In this document: piece by piece, positions 20,762 to 33,413 of the stretch
How the letters are laid out: every line of letters starts with the position of its first letter
Position numbering within the stretch: the stretch's first letter is position 1
Translations under genes and position numbers: made by a program
DNA from: Limnanthes douglasii subsp. nivea
Taxonomy: Eukaryota > Streptophyta > Magnoliopsida > Brassicales > Limnanthaceae
Reading direction: 5' to 3'
DNA length: 64,000 nt
Assembly (NCBI GenBank): GCA_036936605.1
Contig: JAUPFV010000005.1
Location: 157,605,195-157,669,194 of the forward strand
Notes under the pieces: generated by a model
Database searches by the model: none
Seen by the model: the letters and a program-made list of their open reading frames with translations, nothing else
What the model was told of the DNA's origin: nothing

Positions 20762-22080
20762 GGATTCAGACTATCAACCTTGTTACTCAATTCAAGAAAC
20801 ATCTTCAAAAAAATCATTTTTTTTATAACAATCGCGTTAGAAAATAAGCCACAAATAGAAATCAAGTTCTTGAAATTAAAGTCATTCAACCACAATCCCA
20901 AATGAAAAATGTAACAAATACCCCTCAATTGAAGAATTCTCGTTGATTCCTATACCTCAAAAACAACCACAATCGAAGCATTCATCAAGCCAAGAGATGA
21001 GAACCTGAAGACCTTTCAATCTCGACACAACAAGCTCAAAGCAGAATCAAACAGAAAAGAACATTCGCTGAAGTCTTAAAACTAGAAGACAAGACTTTCA
21101 TTCACGAAAAGGAAAATTAGAGTTACGGAAAAACAGAAAACACAAGGCTATCATCTTCACTGGGACATATACGAAATTTATCCTTTCTAACTCTAAGTTT
21201 ACATTAATAACAAAGTTTTCCTTTTGGTAGACCGAATTTAACAGAAATAAAATCTTTTTTAGATTCTTAGGTTTTCTATAGTATATATGTCAGGTATTAT
21301 ACATATATTTATAAAGTTTTAAAATTTGGAAGCACTTGGATCATAATTAAACAAACTGTAATAAAGGTCTCAACTCAACAGAAAAGTTAGCTGAAATGAC
21401 AAGTAATTAACCTCATCCTCAAATTCAAATCCAAAAATGAATATACCTCTTCAAAAAGAAGTGTGGGTTCAGAAAGTAAAATAATAAATTATTAATAATG
21501 TCAAGGACAAAAAAACAAAAAAATCCTCACCTAACAATGATTTTATAAAAACAACACATAATGTTTCTCAAAACATAGTTGATGCAAACCATTCCAAAGT
21601 ATCTCCAAACTGTGTTAATAGAAACATCAATAAGGATAATTGAACCTGAAATCAATCACCACTTGTGATTCATATGACATCACAAATAAAGAAACTCAAG
21701 AAGCTCTACAAACAATAGAATTAGGTAAAACGTTTACGTTATCCCAAGATCTGATTATTTCAGAAAATGACCAAATATCTCCCAAAGTGATCTCAACAGG
21801 TAGCCTTCATTTGTCACCAATAAAGGAAAGTTTATCTGCCAAAAAATAACCAAACAAAAACATAAGTAAAAGAATAACAAAATCAAAAGAGGAATCTCTC
21901 AAATGCACTCTTAACTCTAAGTTTGCCCAATTCAAATGATCTATTAGATCCTCAAATCGAGTATCCAAACGAAAATCTCTATCCTTAATTAGAATACCAA
22001 GGGCATTAGAATAAATGCACAATTAGAAGAGTTAAGTCAATAATAAAATCTGAAAACACTGACATTTTTACTCTTCAAGA
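20762..22080 (+). other. Possible 5' part of the decayed LINE
   Basis: No clear family match. Short frames such as RTFAEVLKLEDKTFIHEKEN (about 21060-21120) and the Ser/Thr-rich frame at 21640-21849 resemble the low-complexity ORF1/ORF1-ORF2 junction of plant L1 elements. They are in the right place and orientation for the LINE that follows. Confidence 0.3.
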
Positions 22081-22084
22081 GCCA

Positions 22085-25000
22085 GTGATTTCAAAAGATA
22101 AATTGGGATTTATAACAAATAAACTTGGATTCAATTATGGAATTGCCAACATTAGCAATAAAATCTGGACTATGTGGAAACATACCTTCCAGATTAAAAC
22201 TCTCATTAACTATGAGAAATTTATTCACATGATGGTGACTCATTCATCTTGTAATAAAGAGCTTTTAGTCACTATCATCCATGAAAAATGTACTAGATCT
22301 CAAAGACTTGATCTTTGGGACAATTTTTAAAGAAATTTCTAACAAATACTAAATGGTTAATTGTTGGAAATTTCAATATAATGTCCAATGCATGTGAGCA
22401 ACTTTCCTGTAATTCACTTTACTTTAGAGCCATAGATGAATTCAATAATATGATACTTTATTTCCAATTGGAGGATCCATGCTTTTCTAGATCCAAATAT
22501 ATATGGTCAAATAACTCTAAATGGAAATATCTTGACATAATATTGTACAATGTTGCATGGAGATATATTGTTAATATTATAAAGGTAAAACATCTGGCCA
22601 AAATTGGCTCAGACCATTTACCTTTGTATATCTCAATGTCATCACTCACCAACAAGCCCAAACCTTCATTCAAATTTCAAAATATGTGGTTTCTTCATAA
22701 TGATTTTCTCCAAACTGTTGAAACCAACTGGAAAGAAAATATATCTGGAAATCCAAAAATTGTGTTTTAGGAAACACTGAAAAGACTTAAACACAAATTA
22801 AAAATTTGGAATAAAGAAGTCTTTGGCAACTTATTTGACACTATAGCAAATACTGACGACAATGTCAAACATGTTGAACATAGTTTAAAAATCTCAAATA
22901 ACATTGAAAAGCAAATAAAAATATTTAATGTTAGGGAAATCCATTTAAATATTCTAATAGAAGAAATCTTATGGGAACTAAAGAGTTCTACAAATTGGGT
23001 CAAATCTGGTGACAGAAACTCGAAGACTTTTCATAGTTTTGTTAAGAAAAGAATTAAAAGAAGCAGAATCAATGGAATTAAAATCAATGATCAGTGGACT
23101 GAAAACCAAAATCAAATAGCTAAATCAATCATTGCTCACTTTAAAAACCTCTTAACTTAAATGAATTTAAAGATATTATTCCTAATTTAATTACTGACCA
23201 ACACAAACTACTAACTCTACCAAATGATGAAGAAATCCTTAACTCTATAACTTTTATTATTTAAAATAGTGTCACTGGATTTGATGGTTTCAACTTCAAG
23301 TTCTACCAAACCATTGGCGTATAATCAAATAGATATATGTGAAGCTATAAGGTAATACTTTAATGGAAATATAGATAATGTTGCCATTTATGTCAAAACA
23401 ATATGCTTAATCCCCAAAAAAATCCCCCTAAACGGACAAGACTATAGACCAATTAGTCTTTGTATAGTTTTTAATACAATTATGTCAAAGATTATAGATA
23501 ATATATGGGCTTTTATCCTCTCTAAAATAATATCACTAGAGAAATGAAGATTTTTTTTAAAACAAAAATATCAATGAAAAAAATTTAAACACCCAAGAGC
23601 TAGTTCATGAAATTAACAAGAAAATTAGAGGTGGAAACATCATTCTAAAATTGAATATAGAAAATAATTTATTGAATCTCTCAATTTCATATTCTCAATA
23701 ATGAAATGTTTCGGTTTTAATAATAAAGTTATAGAGTTAATCAAAAAAGGGATTGACAATGTCAACTTCTCTATTCTAATCAATGACTCTTCTTATGGTG
23801 TAAGATACATTTTAAGAGGCATTAAAACCTTTTCATTTCCCAAAAATCAATGTATTATTCATCAAGAAGCTTAATCAAAATCCTTTGCCTTGCTTATGCA
23901 GATGATGTGATTATTTTCATGAATGGATCATTAACAAATGTCAAGAAAACTTGTAAGTTTCTTGACCATTATCAAACAATTTTTAATTAGTTAATAAACA
24001 AAAAAATTGCATTTATATCATCTGAAAAACATTTATAAACTCAAAATTCAAAACATTGAACAAGCCACTAGATTTACACATAGTTACCTCCCTTTTAAGT
24101 ATTTGGGCATCAACATTTAACAAAGTAATAATACTAGATACTTAGATGAATTAGTAGCTTCTGGTGCATCATGTTCGACTTCCGAGAATTTCACCACTAT
24201 ACCATTTGTTGGAATATGGGTACCGCATATTCTGTCTCCGTATATAAGTAAGAACAACACAATCTCAACACTAGTATGATATTGTCCGCTTTGGCGCCCG
24301 TAGGCCCGCACGAATTTGCTTTTAGTCCACTTCCAAAAGGCCTCATACCAGTTGAGGTATGTTCTTACTTATATACCACTGATCCTTCCCATATTTAACC
24401 GATATGGGATGTGGGATTTTGGTCGCCACCCAAACAGTAACAAAGATAAGATAAAAAATCATGGAATGGGACAACAAATATCTATCTTTTGGAGGCAGAT
24501 TGATATTGCCAATTGGTTTAATGGGAACTTGATCTTGGTATTTTGGTCTAATGGTTCATGGAACATAGATAGATTCAAAAAACAAGTCCTTCCATGTGAT
24601 ATAGATATAATTTCCAAAATAAATATAACAGACTCTATTAATGATACACTTCTCTGGAGTGTATCCACTGACAGTTCATTCTCTTTAAAAAAAACTTGAC
24701 AATCAGTCAGAGACAATCACCCAAAATAAACTATACACAACAAAATTTGAAACAATATAACTCTTAAGAAGTACTCATTCACTCTTTGGAGACTTCTCAG
24801 TGCTTACGTATTTGTTGACACTATTATGAAAATAATTGTTTTCTTTGGCATTTAAATTCCAACATTGCAACAACACTAAATCAAACACTGACTTGTTTGT
24901 CTCTTGCCAAGTCACTTGATTTATTCTATTGACTTAGTTAGTTCACACAAATAAAAAAATTACTATGATAAACAAGTCACTTGATTTAGTCCAAGTCATT

Positions 25001-26125
25001 AGTCCATCTAACAATGCACTGGATTCAACAATAAGAGAAGTATGTTTTCTATGTGGGATGTCACTCATTGTCCAAGTCATGTCTCTTAACCATATGATAA
25101 ATTTCTAGTTCATGATAACAAACAAAACTACACATATAAGATCAATCCTCCTTCCAATCATCTCCTGGACATTATGGTGAGCAAGAAATAACTTAAAACA
25201 TAAAAGCAAAAACAGTTCCCTTAAAACATTAATTGATAAAATCAAATACACATTTGTTAAATTAGATAGTTCAAAGCTTCTTAAACACACTCATTGGTCT
25301 AGCTATTTAAAAATAGCCAAAAAACTTTGTTGTTTCAATCATCAACCTATTCATAGATCATATTTTTTTAAATGGAACCGTAATTCCAAGAATAGAATAA
25401 AATTAAATTGTGATAGTTCTTGTTTATCAAATGTGGAAGCCAATAATGGTATTATTCTAAGAAATTATCATGGTGAACTAACTACGTCAATATGTCATTT
25501 ATATGGAAAACATACTTCTCTTATTGTTGAATCCAGTGCATTGTTAGATGGACTAATATTATGCAATTCCAATAATTTGAATCAAGTTGACATAGAAACA
25601 TATTCTTTGATGCTTGTGGAAATATTAAGCTTAGGATTGCCCGCTGGAACCTTACTCTCTTAATTGTTTGTAGTAGAAAACTAACCAAACCACAAATGAT
25701 TTTACAACATATTCATTGAGAACAGAACTTGGCTCATGACTGGATCGCCAACTGGGTTATTAAAACTAAATCAAAGTGTGAATTTTCTCCAATTCAAACT
25801 TCAGCCCTACATAAAGCTATCATGCTATTAGAAAGCTTAAATATAGAATTATTAACAAAATGACTATAAATAGTGATGGGTCATTGCTAGATTTAGTTTT
25901 ATATAAAAGTCACTAACTCAACGTTGGCTGAGCATTCCTAACCTTATTTCCAATTCATTTTCATATTGTTTTGCAGGCACACACATGTAGTACAATGGTG
26001 GAAATCTCAATACTCAAAGATTGGACTGTTGAATTAGCATGGAAATCTACTCAAAGAAGATTGAAAAAGCTTAAATTTTAGGACAAAATTCAACAAGTAC
26101 AACATGCATCTATATAAACCAAAAT
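22085..26125 (+). mobile_element. Decayed L1-type LINE (endonuclease, RT, zf-RVT, RNase H)
   Basis: Order on +: AP-endonuclease end (about 22150-22700: TKWLIVGNFNIMSNACEQ, YIWSNNSKWKYLDIILYN, SDHLPLYIS); linker (about 22770-23150: LKSSTNWVKSGDRNSKTFHS); RT (about 23150-24110: VTGFDGFNFKFYQT, LNGQDYRPISLCIVFNTIM, LAYADDVIIFMNGS with the catalytic YADD intact); an interruption by LTR-type sequence (24126-24442); then the part after RT (24450-24710: VFWSNGSWNIDRFKK, WSVSTDSSFSLKK); and RNase H (about 25385-25760: LNCDSSCLSNVEANNG, LLDGLILCNSNNLNQVDIET). Stops and frameshifts occur throughout. It belongs to the same family as the fragments at 2133 and 43171. Confidence 0.85.
24126..24442 (-). mobile_element. 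LTR/TRIM-type fragment inserted in the LINE
   Basis: On the minus strand a 236-bp LTR-like unit starts TGTTACTGTTTGGG (24442) and ends CATATTCCAACA (24207). It contains CCCACATCCCATATCGG, a TATATAAG box and GGTATGAGGCCTTTTGG, a combination I know from widespread plant TRIM/LTR repeats. After its CA end comes TGGTAT, as in a tRNA-Met-type primer site, then about 80 bp of unidentified internal DNA. TAACAAAG occurs on both outer sides (24118-24125 and 24437-24444), but it overlaps the LTR end. The true target repeat is therefore uncertain. Confidence 0.5.
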
Positions 26126-27798
26126 TTAAGACCTCCATACTGTCTCAAACTATAGTACATGCCAAATAGGCTCTATCAATGGATTTACATGTTTGTTGAA
26201 AACAAAATTAAAGTAAAAACAAAAAGGGTTAGAAAAAAACTAATTTGTTGTAAAACTAATTTTTAAAGTGATTTTGGAATTTTACTATTGAAAAAATAAA
26301 ACTAGTATTAAAATATTCACTATAGAAAAAACTGATTTTCAAATGTTTATTTTTAAAAATAATATATAAAATAATCATTTCAAACATGGTTAGAAATTGT
26401 TTTTCTTTTCAACTTGTATTTATAATATTATAGTATTTAACATTTAATAAAGAATCAATAAAAATTATAATATTTATTAATATAAACAAATTCATATTAA
26501 ACACAAGTTTACTTCGATCCGTATAAAAAAAAGTCATTACGAATACACTTGAAACTAATTGATGTGCATAGCAAAACCCTATATAATATATATGTAATAA
26601 TTTAGTCACTAATTAATGACATGGTTAATCCGAACTAACTTTTCATAATACTATAGAAATTTATGAATTAAAACCTATTGCTTTTGATTTTTAATTTTTT
26701 CAATTTAGGTGAGATACAAAAATATAAAAATAGATAAATTAACAAATATATCAAATAAATAATCATAATTAATTAAATAAATTGGTAAGCACAACAAAAA
26801 CAAGATTTACTCAATTCTAATTTAGTTGTTTGTTTTATTCTTAAAACTTTGATATATATAAAATAGATCAACTAAATGATCGATGGCTACTCAATCCTAC
26901 TTCTAATGTTTTTTTTTCAAAACATTAATATATATTAAAAAGATTAACTAACATTGGTAGAAAAGACATGGTTCAACCGAAAAATTGGTTGTAGAAGCGG
27001 CAACATCGTTCGGTTTATTATCAGGACTAGGTTGTTTCTGTCTATGAATTATAAAGAGGATAATTAAACAACTCACTATTGGAGAACACTGGCTGGGAGC
27101 AGAAGAGTTATGATAGACTTTGTGGATGTTAAAAGGATGATGAGGGACGACGAGCAGGTAGCACCATTAAGGACAGTAGAGGCTGCAGACTTCTAATGAG
27201 CAATCTGAGGTAGGAGTCCACCGATTCTGATTTCCTACGGTAGCCATTTGATAAATTTGATTATTTGACTGGTCGAAAGGACTTTGTTCCTCACGTAGTC
27301 TAGACGAAGGTGAGGTGAAAACAAAATATGTTTTATGGAAAGTGAGAATATGGTCCCCTCTTTCTCTCTTAGTTTATTTTTGTTTTTGTTTTTGTTTTTG
27401 TTTTTGTTGGTGAGTGACATATTGTCTTTTACTTTAACTATCAGTCTAATACTAGACCAACTAGTGGAAAATCTATGACTAAAATTAAGGTATGCCAAAA
27501 AAATTATAGATAAAAAAAATCTAACAAAAAATAAATGTACACAAAAATTTACAAAAAATTAAGCTTAATTTGTGCTAAATTTACATGAAACCTACGAAAT
27601 CCGTGCCAAATTTGCATGGATAATGAGAATACGACACCTTAACCGAATACAAGAACGCATTAATTTTATACCTAATGAAATGATTTAAGAATCAAGAAGC
27701 AGTTATATAAGTGATAAGCACAACAAACATTTTACTACATGGTTTAAGTATCAAACATCAGTTAAATGAATGATAAACACAACAAATATTTAACGGCA
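26126..27798. other. AT-rich stretch without recognisable genes
   Basis: Low-complexity A/T-rich DNA, with no frame showing family similarity. A (TTTTTG)5 microsatellite lies at 27377-27406. The GC-richer patch at about 27060-27250 has no coding match that I recognise. Confidence 0.5.
27377..27406 (+). repeat. (TTTTTG)5 microsatellite
   Basis: Five perfect hexamer units. The Asn/Lys-rich minus-strand frame across it is a repeat artefact. Confidence 0.95.
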
Positions 27799-28457
27799 TG
27801 GTGAACTAACTAAGTCAATAGGTCATTTATATAGAAAACATACTTCTCTTATTGTTAAATCCAGTGCATTGTTAGATGGACTAATATTATGCAATTCCAA
27901 TATTTTGAATCAAGTTGACATAGAAACATATTCTTTGATGCTTGTGGAAATATTAAGCTTAGGAATGCCCGTTGGTACCTCACTCTCTTAATTGTTTGTA
28001 GTAGAAAACTAATCAAACCACAAATGATTTGACAACATATTCAATGAGAACAGAACTTGGCTGCTGACTGGATCGCCAACTGGGTTATTAAAACTAAATC
28101 AAAGCGTGAATTTTCTCCAATTCAAACTTCAGCCCTACATAAAGCTATCATGCTATTAGAAAGCTTAAATATAGAATACTTAACAAAATGACTATAAATA
28201 GTGATAGGTCATTGCTAGATTAAGTTTTATATAAAAGTCACTAACTCAACGTTGGCTGAGCATTCCTAACCTTATTTCCAATTCATTTTCATATTGTTTT
28301 GCAGGCACACACATGTACTACAATGGTGGAAATCTCAATACTCAAACATTGGACTGTTGAATTAGCATGGAAAACTACTCAAAGAACATTGAAGAAGCTT
28401 AAATTTTAGGACAAAATTCAACAAGTGCAACATGCATCTATATAAACCAAAATTTAA
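27799..28457 (+). mobile_element. 5'-truncated LINE 3' end, second copy of 25468-26125
   Basis: Starts inside the RNase H domain (CATGGTGAACTAACTA) and follows 25468-26125 closely to ACCAAAATTTAA, including the non-coding 3' part. The two copies lie about 2.3 kb apart in the same orientation. The right end abuts another LINE (28458) directly. No poly-A tail separates them. Confidence 0.85.
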
Positions 28458-29633
28458 CTGCAGCTATCTCGAGTTACATTGAGAAATGGGAGCACATGAA
28501 ACTTTCTTACGCGGGAAAACTTCAACTGATCACATCCGTGCTTCAAGGAGTAGAATGTTTTTGGTTCCGCGCTTTTCCTTTGCATTCGGCGGTCCTTAAT
28601 ACCATCCACTCGCTCTGCCTCAAGTTCTTCTGGGGGGTAGACCAGCTCGGATTGCATGGGACAAAATTTGTAAACCGAAGGAAGAAGGAGGTCTTGGACT
28701 TAAAGATATAAGAGTTTGGAATCGTGCTCTTCTTACCCGTTCGATATGGTTATTTCATTCGGGTTCCGAGTCTTTATGGGTGAAATGGGTGCACGAGTAT
28801 TATCTTCGAGGACAAACTATCTGGGACTACCAAAGACGAGATAGAGACAGTCATCTCATTCGAAAGCTTCTTGATATTAGAGATTCTTTGATTCAGATAT
28901 TTGGGGGTCGAGACCATGCGATTCGGGGTCTTGAAAGTTGTGTTTTGGATGGAAAGTTAATCACAAGCCGTGTCTATGAATCCATGAGGACAAAGGGTGA
29001 ACCGTGTCCGATGCTATCGAAGATATGGAAGAGATACATCCCACCGAAATACACTTTCACCGTCTGGCTTGCATTAAACCGTCGTCTGGCCACAAAAGAC
29101 ACACTTCACTACATGGATTTGCCTAACATCAGTTGCCCCTTTTGTAGGCATTCTGATGAATCGAGTGAACATATTTTCTTTTCTTGCAGGTTCAGTGGAG
29201 AAATATGGGGTCGTATCAGAGCATGGTTGGGGATTACTCGCGCAATGACCACGCTTGACAGTGCACATAAATGGATTAGGAAGGAGCACCGGGGCACATC
29301 CTACCGATCCCGCGCCATCAACCTTGCATTCCAAGCTACTGTTTTTTAGATTTGGCGTGCTCGAAACCGCCTTGTATTTGATGAAGAGATCGTGACTCAA
29401 GACACCATTTTCACTCAAATCACCATTACGACTTTGAAGACTTTATTCCGCTTATATCCGCATTATCGACTTGCATGTTAGATTTCTTTTGGCTTATTGA
29501 TGTACTCAGTTTTCCTGATTTTATTTGTAAAGTCCATTAGTGACTTGTACTCTATAGAGAGATCTTTGAACTCTCTAAACGATTGTAACCTTGTACATCA
29601 TATATATACAAATCCACATTTACCTAAAAAAAA
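28458..29633 (+). mobile_element. 5'-truncated L1-type LINE of a second, GC-richer family
   Basis: Begins abruptly in the region after the RT palm (SSYIEKWEHMKLSYAGKLQL, LKFFWGVDQLGLHG) and continues one frame over as RVWNRALLTRSIWLFHSGS and SLWVKWVHEYYLRGQTIW. It reaches a zf-RVT domain at about 29120-29200 (CPFCRHSDESSEHIFFSC) and ends near LFRLYPHYRLAC (29478). The 3' UTR ends in an A-run (29624-29633). The frame shift at about 28670-28710 and a stop at 29347-29349 disable it. It lacks the RNase H domain of the neighbouring LINE family and has clearly higher G/C, so it is a younger, different insertion. Confidence 0.85.
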
Positions 29634-29772
29634 ACTAATAACTATTAAAAGGTATCAAACTAAACTTAAAAATCTAACCGATTGCTTTTGAGAATAAAAA
29701 AAGCTAATACTATCAAAATATGATGCAAAGATCGGACCATTGAACCAACACAATATAGAGTTCTTTTTATAT

Positions 29773-29781
29773 TAACTTCAA
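29773..29781 (+). repeat. 9-bp target-site duplication, left
   Basis: TAACTTCAA directly precedes the foldback element. The identical 9-mer follows it at 34300-34308. Nine-base target repeats are characteristic of Mutator-type transposition. Confidence 0.85.
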
Positions 29782-31976
29782 GGGTCAAGCTATATATACC
29801 CAAATGTGGTTTAAGTATACCCAATTTTGAGTTTACCCAAAAGTGGTATAAGTATACCCAATTTTTGACAAAAATACCCTTTTGGATTTGATTTTTTGTT
29901 TGATTAATGATTTTTTATTGTTTAGACTTAATTGCTATGAATTTTTTAAGTTTTTTTTAAATGATAGATTAGAATTAGGTTTAATTTCAAAATTAGATTT
30001 AAGACTAAATTAGGAAATTTTTTTTGTGTTTTTGGCCATTTTCCAGCCCGGAAAATGGCCGGCACCGGTGGGTTGCGCCACGCGCACCATCGGTGCGTTG
30101 GGCATGCACCATCGGTACGCAAGACCTGCACCGACGGTGCAGAGAAATATTTTTTAAAAATTCTTAATATTTTTTTATATAATTGAGTCCTTAATTTTTT
30201 TAAAACTAAGGTCCTTAAATTTATTAATTTTTTTTAGTTTTTATATATTTAATGGTTATAATAATTTATTTTAATTGTTTTATAATTTTTGTGACTAACT
30301 TTAATTTTTTTTTTTTAGGTATTTAATCAAATAGTCTACTCCGCATTTCAAGATCGTTTTTCAATTTTTTTCTAAATATTTATTTATGTATATAATTTAT
30401 AATTTTGATTAAATTATAATTTATTTATAATTTATATTAAAAATTTCTGTATTTAAAAATTATTTAATGTGATATTTTTTAAATTCAATTTTAACTTAAT
30501 TATTTATGTATCTTCATATATTAAAAATGAATAAATACAATTAATAATAATCGGATAAGTTTAAAAAAATTAAACACTAATGAAAAAAATCTCATAACGT
30601 TTTTAATAAATATATAGTAAAGTACCAAGTTTAATATATATATATTAAAAGTATGTAAAATATAACTATATTTAAACTTTAATAAATAAAATCTCATATA
30701 AATTTAATAAAAATATAGAGTAAGATATAATTTTTTTAATATATATAATATCTAAAATATATTTATATTTAAACTTTAATTAATAAAATATCATATAAAT
30801 TGAATAAATAAATAGTAACTTAAGAGTTTGGTGTATATATAATATCTAAAATATAATTATATTTAAACTTTAATTAATAAAATTTGATTAAAATTCAATA
30901 TATATATATATAGTAATGTTACAAATATTGTATATATAAATAATATTTAAAATATAATTATAATTAAACTTTATATATTGGTATATGTATACTATTTGTA
31001 TATTTTTCTAAAAAAATTAGATTTAATTATTAAAATCGAATAAAAAATCCATAATACAAACAATAAATATTAAGATCAATTAATAAAGTTTTATTATATT
31101 TCCATTTTCGAGCGTGAAATCTTGAGTATATTCATTGATATCATTCAGGCAATACCAATTTATTTTTAAAAAATGAAACTAAATAATTTTTTTTAATTAA
31201 ACACGTTGAAATAGGAGTATATTTAGGATATACTTAGTGTTTTTTTTACTTAATGTCAATTCTATAATTAAATGGATGTCTGAGGGTATTTTTGTTATAA
31301 ATAAGTCAAACTAAACTCAACTCCATTTTTTTTAAACTTAAACCAGTTTTTGGTATATATAGCCATACCCTTATAAAATTTTTTTTGGTATATATAGCCA
31401 TACCCTTATAAAAAATGTACATAAACTTTAAATAATAAAATTTATAACTGTAACCATTTTGTACCGGAGCCCATAAATTTTAAAATGAGAAGCAACCCGG
31501 AATATTACCCTAAACAAGAAACAAAAGGATTTTTTTATATAAAAAATAATGAAATACATAACAAATTAAAAAATTTATGATTTCTTAAAAAAAATATTAA
31601 ACCGTGAAACTGAAAAAAAAAACGAAAACACATTAAAAGATTATATTTCCTAATAATTCAATGTTTTTATTTCTGATTAAATTATACATTAAATTTCCTA
31701 ATAGTTTGTTTCCTATTTGTTTAAGCCAATTTTCTATATAAAAAAATAGATTGTTTATCCTAAACAGCTAAAAACAATGAAGAAAGTTTACTGGTTCGCT
31801 CTGAAAAGGAGACTCAAAGATGAAGAAAGTTTACTGGTTCGCTCTGAAAAGGAGACTCAAAGCTGCTGAGAATAGGAGACTTGAAGCTAACTTGAGGACA
31901 CTCGAAGCTGCGATGAGAGAAGCTGACAGGAGAGCCGACGCTGTGATGTGATGAGAATTGACGCTGTGATGAGAGA
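29782..31976 (+). repeat. Foldback element, left arm
   Basis: A/T-rich except for a patch at 30040-30145 with four near copies of GCACC-ATC-GGTGC, and for the coding-like centre. It contains a small local duplication of GGTATATATAGCCATACCCTTATAAAA (about 31351-31412). A perfect 43-bp tandem duplication (31777-31819, 31820-31862) is absent from the right arm. Confidence 0.88.
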
Positions 31977-32168
31977 AGCTGGTGCCGAGGTGAGGAGGAG
32001 GAGACATGTCCTCAATTCTCTCATCACATCGTCAATTCTCATCACAGGGTCGGCTCTCCTCTCAGCTTCTCTCATCACAGCTTCTAGTGTCCTCAAGTTA
32101 GCTTCGAGTCTCCTCTTCTCAGCACCTTTGAGTCTCCTTTCCAGAGCGAACCAGTAAACTTTCTTCAT
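31777..32168. pseudogene. Captured Arg-rich, coiled-coil-like coding segment in both arms
   Basis: Each half of the palindrome starts a protein on its own strand with nearly the same sequence. On minus from 32168 it reads MKKVYWFALERRLKGAEKRR, then LEANLRTLEAVMREAERRAD, then PVMRIDDVMREL. On + from 31777 and again from 31820 it reads MKKVYWFALKRRLK, and the second copy continues with ENRRLEANLRTLEAAMREAD. The segment is far richer in G/C than the rest of the arms, and has regular Leu/Ala and Arg/Glu spacing. I do not recognise the family. It could be a host exon captured by the MULE. Frames break near the centre. Confidence 0.45.
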
Positions 32169-33057
32169 TGTTTTTAGCTATTTAGGACAAACAATCTATT
32201 GTTTTTTTATATAGAAAATTGGCTTAAACAAATAGGAAACAAACTATTCTTCATTGTTTTTAGCTGTTTAGTACAAACAATCTATTGTTTGTTTATATAG
32301 AAAATTGGCTTAAACAAATAGGAAACAAACTATTAGGAAATTTAATGTATAATTTGATCATAAATAAAAACATTGAATTATTAGGAAATATAATCTTTTA
32401 ATGTGTTTTCGTCTCTTTTTTTCAGTTTCACGGTTTAATATTTTTTTTAAGAAATCATAAATTTATAATTTTTTTAATTTGTTATGTATTTCATTATTTT
32501 TTATATAAAAAAATCATTTTGTTTCTTGTTTAGGGTAATATTCTGGTTGCTTCTCATTTTAAAATTTATGGGCTCGGCACAAAATGGTTATAGTTATAAA
32601 TTTTATTATTTAAAGTTTATGTTTATGTACATTTTTATTAAGGGTATGACTATATATACCAAAAACTGGTTTAAGTTTACCCAAAAAAATGCAGTTGAGT
32701 TTAGTTTGACTTTTTTATAACAAAAATTCCCTCAGACATCCATTTAATTACAGAATTGACATTAAGTAAAAAAAAACACTAAGTAGATCCTAAATATACT
32801 CCTATTTCAACGTGTTCAATTTTTTAAAAAATTATTTAGTTTAATTTTTTAAAAATAAATTGGTATTTCCTGAATGATATCAATGAATATACTCAAGATT
32901 TCACGCTCGAAAATGGAAATATAATAAAACTTTATTAATTGATCTTAATATTTATTGTTTGTATTCATGGATTTTTTATTCGATTTTAAAAATTAAATCT
33001 AATTTTTTTAGAAAAATATACAAATAGTTATACATATATATACAATATTTGTAACAT

Positions 33058-33095
<38 letters not shown>

Positions 33096-33340
33096 AATTT
33101 TAATCAAATTTTATTAATTAAAATTTAAATATAATTATATTTTAGATATTATATATACACAAAACTCTTAAGTTACTATTTATTTATTCAATTTATATGA
33201 TATTTTATTAATTAAAGTTTAAATATAAATATATTTTAGATATTATATATATTAAAAAAATTGTATCTTACTCTATATTTTTATTAAATTTATATGAGAT
33301 TTTATTTATTAAAGTTTAAATATAGTTATATTTTACATAC

Positions 33341-33413
<73 letters not shown>

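Noticed and set aside
27377..27406. Telomere-like T/G repeat
   Set aside because: The unit is TTTTTG, not the plant telomere TTTAGGG, and there are only five units.
29109..29418. Minus-strand open frames opposite the second LINE family
   Set aside because: They lie antisense to the zf-RVT coding region and arise from its codon use.
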